Below, piece by piece: positions 56,635-63,967 of a DNA stretch of 64,000 bases (the first letter of the stretch is position 1; the number at the start of each line of letters is the position of its first letter). The notes beneath the pieces are model-generated. The model did not search any database. It saw only the letters and a program-made list of their open reading frames with translations, and was not told where the DNA came from. Location: assembly GCA_026982705.1 (NCBI GenBank), contig JALSGP010000018.1, positions 1-64,000 on the forward strand, read 5' to 3'. A program made the position numbers and the translations under genes. This stretch comes from Alphaproteobacteria bacterium. Its GTDB lineage: Bacteria; Pseudomonadota; Alphaproteobacteria; Geminicoccales; Geminicoccaceae.

Positions 56635-57797
56635 GGAGTGACGTGGTGTGGCGGGGAGTGGCCTGGGCGGTCACGCCCGTGCACGTCGGCGCCGGCGAGA
56701 CCTGGACCAAGCAGGATTATGTGGTGCGCGACGGCAAGCTGTGCCGGATCGATCCCGCCCGCGTGGTGGCCCGCATGGATCCGGTGCGCCGGCGGGAGTT
56801 CGAGCGGGCGGTGGATCGGGGCGATCTCCAGGGTGCCCATTGCATTCTGGCTGAAGCCGTGGACGCGGACGACATCCTCGAGCGCATCCCGCTCGGCCCG
56901 CGGGCACGGCAGGAACTCGAGCAGGCCCAGAAGGATGCGCGGCGCTGGGGCGAGGTGATGCCCTTCATCCGCACCGGCGGGCGCCCCTTCATCCCCGGCT
57001 CCTCGATCAAGGGCGCCATCCGCACGGCGCTCCTGAACGCCGTGGTGCAGGCACGCGGCCTCGGTCCCGCAAAGCAGGTTATCGCCGGCGCCGGTGCGCG
57101 GACCTCCGATCGACTGCAGGAATGGGCCTTCGGCTACGACGGCCGTCACACCGAACAGGATCCCTTCCGCTTCGTCGAGGTCGGCGACGTACCGTTGCCG
57201 GACGGGGCAACGCGCATCGATCGAGTGGTGAACTGGAATCCGAAGGCTGAGGAAAGCCAGGGGATCCAGATGCACGTGGAGCGGCTCGCCTGTCGTCTCG
57301 AGGGCACCGTGCGCGTGCCATTGACCATCCGGCTCGATCTCGGCCGCCTTGAAGCCGCCCGTCGGTGCGATGCCGGCCCCGGACACCGGCGGACGCCGTC
57401 CTTCCCTCTTACGGAGGCGGGGATCCGCAAAGCCGTCAAGGCCTTCTACGCGGCGCGCTATCGGTGGGAGCGTGACCGGTTCTTCGAGGAACAGGCGAGG
57501 TTCCTGGACTCGATGTTCGCGGTGAAGATCGGAAACGGGACGCTGTCGCTGGACGAACTGTTGAAGCGTGACGACTTCCTTCTGCTGCGCGTCGGCCGCT
57601 TCACCCAGTTCGAGAGCAAATCGGTCGACGATCTCCGGCGCGGTTACGCCCCTCAGCGCAGACGCACGATCCCTGAGGGCTCCACGCGCAACGTGATGGA
57701 TGTCCAGTTGCGCACTTCCCAAGGGAAAACCGTCCACCGCCGGCTTCCCTTCGGCTGGGTGCTGGTGTGGCTGCGGGAGATCCGGGTGCAGTCGTGA
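56631..57797 (+). CDS. csm5: Csm5, complex-capping RAMP subunit
   Basis: The 388-residue RAMP protein starts MRSDVVWRGVAWAVTPVHVGAGETWTKQDYVVRDGKL and carries FIPGSSIKGAIRTALLNAV plus a long helical insertion. It ends RLPFGWVLVWLREIRVQS. Csm5 binds the crRNA 3' end and helps recruit trimming nucleases. The ATG overlaps the csm4 stop (ATGA). It is followed, 11 nt later, by the CARF-HEPN gene. Confidence 0.9.
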   Translation: MRSDVVWRGVAWAVTPVHVGAGETWTKQDYVVRDGKLCRIDPARVVARMDPVRRREFERAVDRGDLQGAHCILAEAVDADDILERIPLGPRARQELEQAQKDARRWGEVMPFIRTGGRPFIPGSSIKGAIRTALLNAVVQARGLGPAKQVIAGAGARTSDRLQEWAFGYDGRHTEQDPFRFVEVGDVPLPDGATRIDRVVNWNPKAEESQGIQMHVERLACRLEGTVRVPLTIRLDLGRLEAARRCDAGPGHRRTPSFPLTEAGIRKAVKAFYAARYRWERDRFFEEQARFLDSMFAVKIGNGTLSLDELLKRDDFLLLRVGRFTQFESKSVDDLRRGYAPQRRRTIPEGSTRNVMDVQLRTSQGKTVHRRLPFGWVLVWLREIRVQS

Positions 57798-57808
57798 GGA
57801 GAGCACCC

Positions 57809-59443
57809 ATGCACCGCCTCGTCACCTTTCTCGGCATTCCCAGGATCTCGAAAAAACACGAGTCGGGATACGAATCGACCATCTATCGTCTCCTCGATCC
57901 CGACGGACGGGGCCGGGACGAGACGATAGAAACCCCGTGGATCGCCGTCGCCCTGGTCGAACTGTTCCACCCCGACGAAGTCGTGATCGTCAGCACGGAA
58001 AGCGCCTGGAACATGGGTCTCGACGGGGCGGCATACACCCACGGAGAAGCTCTGGTCCACGAGCTTCGACGGCGCGATGTTCGGGTCGAGCGGCGGATCA
58101 TTCCCACCGGCCTCACACACGGAGATCTGTGGGCCCAATTCACGACGCTCAAAGATGCCCTGCGTGGTCCGGCCCGCGAGATCACCCTCGACATCACCCA
58201 CGGCCTCCGCAGCCAGCCCTTCTTCGCGGCGGCCGCCGTCGCTTTCGTCGGCATGGTCGCCCCCGATCGTCCCCGACTCCGCATCGTGTACGGTGCTCAC
58301 GATCTGATCCGGACTCTCCGGCTGGGCTACGCCCCCATCGTCGATCTCTCCCTGTTCGGGGAGATCCTCGACTGGACCCATGACCTGCTGCTGTTCCTCA
58401 AATCGGGCCGCATCGCCGGGCTCGCCCGGCGCGCCGAGGTCATCGGCCGGGAGCTCCGCAAGCGCTGGGCCGATGCCGGCAAGCAGGGCGAGCCGCCCAG
58501 GATCCGCGAGTTTGCCGACGCCGTCGAGGCCTTCGCCCGCGACCTCCAGACCATCCGTACCGGCGCGCTGCTGCTGGGCGGTGTGGAGAATGGCAGGCGC
58601 ACGCCGTCCAGCGCGAAGCGCCTGCGGAAGGCCGTCGCCGCCGCCCGCGCCGACGTGGAACGCCATTTGCCACCGCTCGCCGACGTGCTGGATCGTATCG
58701 AAGAGATGGCCAGGCCCCTGGTCTTCGACGGTGAGGCCCTGGTCGGCGAAAAGGCCCGCGACGTGCTCGCCGCCCTCGCCCAACTGTACGTGAACATGGG
58801 CCGTTATATGGAGGCGCTCACTACGGTTCGGGAAGCCTTCATCTCCCTGCAGGGGCCAGCTGAAATTGCCGAACCAGGTCTTCCGCATTATGATCACGAG
58901 CGCCGACGCGAAGTCGACAATATGATGAGATGCAAATTAGGAAAATTATTTGAAAGCCTTGCGCAATTCAGGAATGATCTAAATCATGCAGGTTACCAGA
59001 AAATTCCGAATCCTGCTAAAACATTGATAGAGCAGGCTCATCATTGGGCCGAGGAGCTGGCCAAGGCTTCTTGCGCGCCTTCGGTCTTCGTCAATCTCTC
59101 CAATCACGCCTCGAACGAGTGGTCGGAAGATCAGCGCGCTGCAGCACGGGAGTTTGCGGAAGCGGTCATCGACGTTCCCTTCCCCGAGGTGCCGCCCGAT
59201 GCGGACGGAACGTGGATCGAGCAAAAGGCCGAAGAAGTGCTCGCTTCCCTTCCCCCGGAGACCACCCACGCCCTGGTGCAGGGCGAATTCACCCTCACCA
59301 TGGCGCTGGTGAAGCGTCTTCAGGCCCGCGGCATCCGCTGTCTCGCCGCCACCAGCGAGCGGCGCGTGAGCCGGACGGAAGACGGCCGCGAGCTGCGCGA
59401 GTTCCGCTTCGTGCGCTTTCGCGACTATCCCCCGCTCGCCTGA
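57809..59443 (+). CDS. csx2: CARF-HEPN ribonuclease (Csx2/Csx1 type) with an extra C-terminal NLSNH-type domain
   Basis: The 544-residue protein begins with a CARF domain (RLVTFLGIPRISKKHESGYEST, EITLDITHGLRSQPFFAAAAV, residues 1-170). A helical region with a HEPN nuclease site FRNDLNHAG follows (R388, H393; RX4H). Residues about 426-544 form a further domain starting VFVNLSNHASNEWSEDQRAAA and ending FRFVRFRDY. I recognise that block as a small protein family found alone in other genomes, probably Rossmann-like and possibly related to ring nucleases; this is inference. Cyclic oligoadenylate from Cas10 would bind CARF and activate HEPN RNA cleavage. The ATG at 57809 follows GAGGAGAG. A 120-nt stretch around the HEPN site is about 37% GC in this GC-rich locus. 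Confidence 0.85.
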   Translation: MHRLVTFLGIPRISKKHESGYESTIYRLLDPDGRGRDETIETPWIAVALVELFHPDEVVIVSTESAWNMGLDGAAYTHGEALVHELRRRDVRVERRIIPTGLTHGDLWAQFTTLKDALRGPAREITLDITHGLRSQPFFAAAAVAFVGMVAPDRPRLRIVYGAHDLIRTLRLGYAPIVDLSLFGEILDWTHDLLLFLKSGRIAGLARRAEVIGRELRKRWADAGKQGEPPRIREFADAVEAFARDLQTIRTGALLLGGVENGRRTPSSAKRLRKAVAAARADVERHLPPLADVLDRIEEMARPLVFDGEALVGEKARDVLAALAQLYVNMGRYMEALTTVREAFISLQGPAEIAEPGLPHYDHERRREVDNMMRCKLGKLFESLAQFRNDLNHAGYQKIPNPAKTLIEQAHHWAEELAKASCAPSVFVNLSNHASNEWSEDQRAAAREFAEAVIDVPFPEVPPDADGTWIEQKAEEVLASLPPETTHALVQGEFTLTMALVKRLQARGIRCLAATSERRVSRTEDGRELREFRFVRFRDYPPLA

Positions 59444-59516
59444 GGGGCCGCGAAGCACACCCGAGGCCACCTCGCCCGCGAGTGCACCGCCCGGACCGGG
59501 GGGACGCGGATCGGAG

Positions 59517-59534
59517 CTCGGCAGGCCTGCCGAG
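59517..59534. repeat. 18-nt perfect palindrome between interference and adaptation genes
   Basis: CTCGGCAGG followed by CCTGCCGAG makes an 18-nt palindrome with no spacer. It can also fold as a 7-bp hairpin with a GGCC loop. It sits in the 148-nt gap before cas2 and could terminate the csm operon transcript or act as an operator. GC-rich palindromes recur in the nearby spacers. Confidence 0.75.
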
Positions 59535-59591
59535 ACTGGACTTCCGCACATCGGTCGCGATCTCCCCGGGTCGATCCGTCCGAGGTGCCCC

Positions 59592-59873
59592 ATGCCCGCC
59601 CGCGCGCTCTACGTGGTGGCCTACGACATCCGCGATCCCGCGCGCCTCGCCCGGGTGCTGGCGGTGATCAAGGCTTATGCCACCGGCGGTCAGAAGAGCG
59701 TCTACGAGTGCTGGCTGGACGATGCCGCCCTCGCCGCACTGCTCGCCGAGCTGGAGGCGGTGATGGATCCGGAGGTGGACAGCCTCGTGGTGGTCCGGCC
59801 CGATCCGCCGCGCGCCACCCGCACCCTCGGCATCGCCACCCCGCCCGAGGACCGCGACTGGTTCTTCTACTGA
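59592..59873 (+). CDS. cas2: Cas2 (first of two)
   Basis: The 93-residue ferredoxin-like protein has the Cas2 start ALYVVAYDIRDPARLARVLAVIKAY, with conserved Asp12, and a WLDDAALAALLAELEAVM helix. Cas2 dimers bridge two Cas1 dimers in the spacer-integration complex. It begins the adaptation block 148 nt after the CARF-HEPN gene and lies 21 nt before cas1. Confidence 0.9.
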   Translation: MPARALYVVAYDIRDPARLARVLAVIKAYATGGQKSVYECWLDDAALAALLAELEAVMDPEVDSLVVVRPDPPRATRTLGIATPPEDRDWFFY

Positions 59874-59894
59874 TCCCCGACGGGAGATGCGGCC

Positions 59895-60872
59895 ATGACC
59901 AGCCTCTATGTCGACCGTCGCGACGCCCGTCTGGCCCTGGAGCGGGGCGCGCTGGTGGTGCGCATCCCCGGCGAACGGCCCCGCAGCGTACCGCTGCGCG
60001 GTCTCGAACGGCTGGTGCTGCGCTCGGGCCTCCATGTCGCCACTTCGCTCCTGGCCGAACTGTGGCGGCGGGACGTGGGGGTGCTGGTCCTGGCCGGCCG
60101 CGGCGAGGAGCCCACCGCCCGCTTCCTCGGCCGTCCCCGCCGCCAGCTCCGCCGCCGCCTCCTGCAGTACGAACTGGTGCGCGATCCCACCCGCCGCCTC
60201 GCCTTCGCCCGCGAGATCGTCGCCGCCCGCATCCGCGGCAGCCGCCGCCTGCTGGCCCGGCTGGAGGCGACGGGACGCGGCGCCCGCCACCGTCTGCGCG
60301 AGGCCCACGCGCGCCTCGCCGAGGCCGAGCAGGCCGCCTTCGCCGCGCCGGAGCTCCCCGTCCTGCTGGGCGTCGAGGGCAGTGCCGCCGCCGTCTTCTT
60401 CGAGGCCTACGGCACCCTGTTCCCGCCCGCCCTGGGCTTCGCCGGCCGCAACCGCCGGCCGCCCCGCGATCCCGTCAACGCCTGCCTCTCCCTCGGCTAC
60501 ACCCTGCTCCACGCCGAGGCCGCCCGCCACGCCCGCCTCCACGGCTTCGATCCCATGCTGGGCGCGCTGCACGCCCCGGCCGCGGGGCGCGAGTCCTTCG
60601 CCTGCGATCTGGTGGAGCCGCTGCGCTGCCACGTCGAGCGCTTCGTCGCCGATCTCTTCGCCGAACGGGTGCTGCGGGCCCGTGACTTCACCCGTAGCGG
60701 CGAGGCCTGCCACCTCGCCCGGACGGCCCGCTCGCGCTTCTACGAACGCTTCGAGGCCCTGCGCCCGGGCCTCGCCCGCCTGCTCGCCCGCCTCTGCCGC
60801 CGCTGGGCGCGGGAGCTGGAGCGGCGGGTTCCCCTCACCGTTCCCCTCGACGACGACGGAGACCTGCCGTGA
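59895..60872 (+). CDS. cas1: Cas1 integrase (catalytically complete)
   Basis: The 325-residue protein has a Cas1 N-terminal beta-sandwich (SLYVDRRDARLALERGALVVRIPG, GLHVATSLLAELWRRDVGVLVL). A helical catalytic domain follows with E161 in GVEGSAAAVFFEAYG, H226 in FDPMLGALHAPAAG and D238/E241 in FACDLVEPLR. All metal-binding residues are present. It should catalyse spacer integration at the leader end. There is no reverse-transcriptase or Cas6 fusion. Its last 4 nt overlap the next gene (GTGA). Confidence 0.93.
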   Translation: MTSLYVDRRDARLALERGALVVRIPGERPRSVPLRGLERLVLRSGLHVATSLLAELWRRDVGVLVLAGRGEEPTARFLGRPRRQLRRRLLQYELVRDPTRRLAFAREIVAARIRGSRRLLARLEATGRGARHRLREAHARLAEAEQAAFAAPELPVLLGVEGSAAAVFFEAYGTLFPPALGFAGRNRRPPRDPVNACLSLGYTLLHAEAARHARLHGFDPMLGALHAPAAGRESFACDLVEPLRCHVERFVADLFAERVLRARDFTRSGEACHLARTARSRFYERFEALRPGLARLLARLCRRWARELERRVPLTVPLDDDGDLP

Positions 60873-61654
60873 GCGTGCTCTACGTCGATGCCGTCGGCAT
60901 GCCGGCCCGCATCCGCCTCGACGGTCCCGCCCTCGCCCTGGAGCGGCCGGAGGGACCGCGTGGTCGCATGCCCCTGCGGCGCCTCTCGCGGGTGGTGGTC
61001 CGCGGACCGGCCGCACTGGAGACGGGAGTGCTCGCGACCCTCCTCCACCGGGGCATTCCTCTGACGGTCCTGGCGGGTGACGGCCGCCTGCTGGGCCTCT
61101 GCCTGCCCGCCCACGCCCGTCGCACCGACACCCGCGCCCTGCTGGAGGAGGCGGAGCTGCGCGGCCGTCTGGAGGCGGTCCGCGCCACCTGGCCGGCGGC
61201 GGAGGAACGGCGTCTCGTCCTCGACCTCCGCACCACCCTCGGCCTGCCCCTCACCGATCTGCGCCGGCGCCGCGTCGACCGCCGCCTCCACACCCTGCTG
61301 GACGCCGCCGGCGGCCCCCCGGCCGAGGACCTGCTGCGCTGGGGTGCGAGCCTGCTGGACGCCCATCTCGCCCGCAGGCTGTGGGAGGAGGGACTGGGCC
61401 GCGCCTGGCAGGGCGCCGATCCCGAGCGCTGGAACCTGCGGGAGACGCTGGGGCACATCCTGATCCTCGCCCTGGTGCCCACGCTCCTGGAACTCGCTCG
61501 TTTCGAGGCCGAGCGTGGCCGCCCCGACGACGACCGTCGCCTCTATCGCCGCCTCGCCCGCCGCTACGAGCGCGAGGCGGGCCGCCTCGAACGCCTGATG
61601 GACGGCATGCTGGCCCGTCTGCGCCGGCGCCTGCGGGAGGAGCTCGAGGGATGA
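60869..61654 (+). CDS. Cas1 paralogue, shortened and lacking the catalytic triad
   Basis: The 261-residue protein starts MSVLYVDAVGMPARIRLDGPALALERPEGP, with RMPLRRLSRVVVRGPAALETGVLATLLHRGIPLTVLAGDGRLLGLCLP. It is clearly a Cas1-type N-terminal beta domain. The C-terminal part (residues about 95-261) is helical but has no counterpart of the GVEG, DPxxGxLH or DLVEP motifs, and it is about 60 residues shorter than Cas1. I infer a structural, non-catalytic Cas1 partner in the integration complex. It sits between cas1 and the second cas2 with 4-nt overlaps on both sides, so it is part of one operon. Confidence 0.75.
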   Translation: MSVLYVDAVGMPARIRLDGPALALERPEGPRGRMPLRRLSRVVVRGPAALETGVLATLLHRGIPLTVLAGDGRLLGLCLPAHARRTDTRALLEEAELRGRLEAVRATWPAAEERRLVLDLRTTLGLPLTDLRRRRVDRRLHTLLDAAGGPPAEDLLRWGASLLDAHLARRLWEEGLGRAWQGADPERWNLRETLGHILILALVPTLLELARFEAERGRPDDDRRLYRRLARRYEREAGRLERLMDGMLARLRRRLREELEG

Positions 61655-61953
61655 GCCGCCCGCGTCCCGCGCCCTGGCTCGTGGCCTACGACATCGCCCA
61701 CCCGCGCCGGCTGCGGCGGGTGCACGCGATTCTCGTGCGCTACGGACTGCCGGTGCAGTACTCGGTGTTTCTCGTCCACGCCACGCCCGCCGGTCTCGAC
61801 GCCCTCTTCGACGAACTGGCGGCCGTGATCCATCCCCGCCACGACGATGTGCGGGCCTATCGACTCCCGCCGGAACTGTGGTACAGATGTGTCGGGAGCC
61901 CGGCGCTGCCGCGGGGTCTCCTCGCGGCCTTGGAGGGTTTCGGCGTTGTGTGA
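61651..61953 (+). CDS. Second Cas2-like protein
   Basis: The 100-residue protein reads PWLVAYDIAHPRRLRRVHAILVRYGLPVQYSVFLVHATPAGLDALFDELAAVI. The Cas2 pattern has the conserved Asp14. It is clearly different from the first Cas2 in the window. Its start overlaps the stop of the Cas1 paralogue (ATGA). It lies directly before the CRISPR leader. A heterodimer of both Cas2 proteins is a possibility. Confidence 0.85.
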   Translation: MSRPRPAPWLVAYDIAHPRRLRRVHAILVRYGLPVQYSVFLVHATPAGLDALFDELAAVIHPRHDDVRAYRLPPELWYRCVGSPALPRGLLAALEGFGVV

Positions 61954-62080
61954 CATCGTGGAGCGGGTCACGGTGGGCTTCGCCGGCGGGGCGAATTTTG
62001 CCAAACTTTCGCTGTGGTTTCGATCCTGGCCAACGCTCCCCGCAAGGGCTTGGTATCCGGACCTTTTCCAACCCGGGTCC
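61954..62080 (+). promoter_or_regulatory. CRISPR leader
   Basis: These 127 nt between the second cas2 and the first repeat contain the only AT-rich patch in the area (GAATTTTGCCAAACTTTCG, 61993-62011). There is a weak promoter-like TTGCCA (61998-62003) with GATCCT 18 nt downstream. As the repeats beside it are the uniform type, it is the likely leader end for spacer insertion and array transcription to the right. Confidence 0.65.
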
Positions 62081-63967
62081 CTCTCACCACTTGCCCTGAT
62101 GAAGAAGGGATTAAGTCGCAAAGGGCTCTGGTGGCTTCGGGATTGCAGGTGCTCTCACCACTTGCCCTGATGAAGAAGGGATTAAGTCCCAGGGCGGGCG
62201 GAATAGGGACGGCTACCCCAGTGTCTCTCACCACTTGCCCTGATGAAGAAGGGATTAAGTCGCGCCACCCGCGGCGCGATGCGCCGCAGGGCGGCAACTC
62301 TCACCACTTGCCCTGATGAAGAAGGGATTAAGTCGGGACGAGCGTGAACCTCCTCGCGGAGGCGGAAGGTTCTCTCACCACTTGCCCTGATGAAGAAGGG
62401 ATTAAGTCGCCACTCCCCGCGGGGAGGGGACGAGCGTGAACCTCTCTCTCACCACTTGCCCTGATGAAGAAGGGATTAAGTCTCATGGTATATGTCCAAA
62501 AGACGATCCCAAAACCTCGAGACTCTCACCACTTGCCCTGATGAAGAAGGGATTAAGTCGTGGCGCGGCAAGAGCTGAAGGAGCCGCACAAGCTCTCACC
62601 ACTTGCCCTGATGAAGAAGGGATTAAGTCACCGCCCCCGGACAGGGGACCAACGGAGGGTTGTGACGCTCTCACCACTTGCCCTGATGAAGAAGGGATTA
62701 AGTCCTCGCGGAGGCGGAGGGTCCCGCCCCCGCGAGGGGGTCTCTCACCACTTGCCCTGATGAAGAAGGGATTAAGTCCGCGGAGGCGGAAGGTTCCGCC
62801 CCCGCGAGGAGGTGGACTCTCACCACTTGCCCTGATGAAGAAGGGATTAAGTCGGCACCGCTCGGGCGGCGAGCTCGCCCCAGTCGAGGGAGCTCTCACC
62901 ACTTGCCCTGATGAAGAAGGGATTAAGTCTCGACGATGATTGCAACCATGTCAATCCTCCTCGGCTCTCACCACTTGCCCTGATGAAGAAGGGATTAAGT
63001 CCCTCGCGGAGGCGGAGGGTTCCGCCCCCGCGAGGCGGTGGCTCTCACCACTTGCCCTGATGAAGAAGGGATTAAGTCCGCGAGGAGGTGGAGGAAGGTC
63101 CGCCCCCTCGTGTCGACTCTCACCACTTGCCCTGATGAAGAAGGGATTAAGTCGCCTCGCGGAGGCGGAGGGTTCCGCCCCCGCGAGGTGCTCTCACCAC
63201 TTGCCCTGATGAAGAAGGGATTAAGTCGGCGCGATGCGCCGCAGGGTGGCGAGCTCCCCGATGCCTCTCACCACTTGCCCTGATGAAGAAGGGATTAAGT
63301 CAGATGGCGGCACCGCTTGGGCGGCGAGCGCGCCCCAGCTCTCACCACTTGCCCTGATGAAGAAGGGATTAAGTCAGGGCGCGGATCACAGTGTTCCGCG
63401 CCCAATCCCGCCTCTCACCACTTGCCCTGATGAAGAAGGGATTAAGTCGTCGGCGAGGGCGAGGGCCGCCCTCGCCCCCTCGCCCTCTCACCACTTGCCC
63501 TGATGAAGAAGGGATTAAGAGGTCCTCCCGCTGCGGGAGGTCGTCACCTCCCGCAGCACCTCTCACCACTTGCCCTGATGAAGAAGGGATTAAGAGTCCC
63601 ACCGCCCCCGGATGGGAGCCCACCGGAGGGTGGTGGCTCTCACCACTTGCCCTGATGAAGAAGGGATTAAGAGGCACCGGACGAGCACTGACATACGCTT
63701 TCTCCCCCGCTCTCACCACTTGCCCTGATGAAGAAGGGATTAAGAGCCACTCAAGGAGGGCCGACCGTAGCCCCTCCGCCGCCGCCTCTCACCACTTGCC
63801 CTGATGAAGAAGGGATTAAGAGGCTGCGCGGAAATTCGGGGTCCCACGTTCCACGCTCTCTCACCACTTGCCCTGATGAAGAAGGGATTAAGAGGCCTCG
63901 CGGAGGCGGACGGTTCCGCCCCCGCGAGGACTCTCACCACTTGCCCTGATGAAGAAGGGATTAAGAG
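62081..63967 (+). CRISPR. CRISPR array, 26 repeats of 37 nt and 25 spacers
   Basis: Each repeat starts CTCTCACCACTTGCC and ends GGGATTAAGTC or GGGATTAAGAG. Starts are at 62081, 62152, 62225, 62298, 62372, 62446, 62523, 62593, 62668, 62742, 62817, 62893, 62965, 63042, 63117, 63191, 63265, 63339, 63412, 63485, 63560, 63637, 63710, 63786, 63858 and 63931. Spacers are 33-40 nt. Repeats 1-19 end in TC and repeats 20-26 in AG. The 3' end matches the ATTAA/ATTGA tag style of type III systems, so transcription should run rightward from the leader. Around 18 spacers hold GC-rich inverted repeats (see findings). The array may continue past the window edge. Confidence 0.98.

Noticed and set aside
59895-60872. 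Reverse transcriptase-Cas1 fusion that could take spacers from RNA
   Set aside because: Cas1 is of normal length (325 residues) and shows no YxDD reverse-transcriptase motif; nothing in the neighbourhood encodes one.
62436-62939. Open frames in the array giving repeated LTTCPDEEGIKS peptides
   Set aside because: They are translations of the CRISPR repeats, not proteins.
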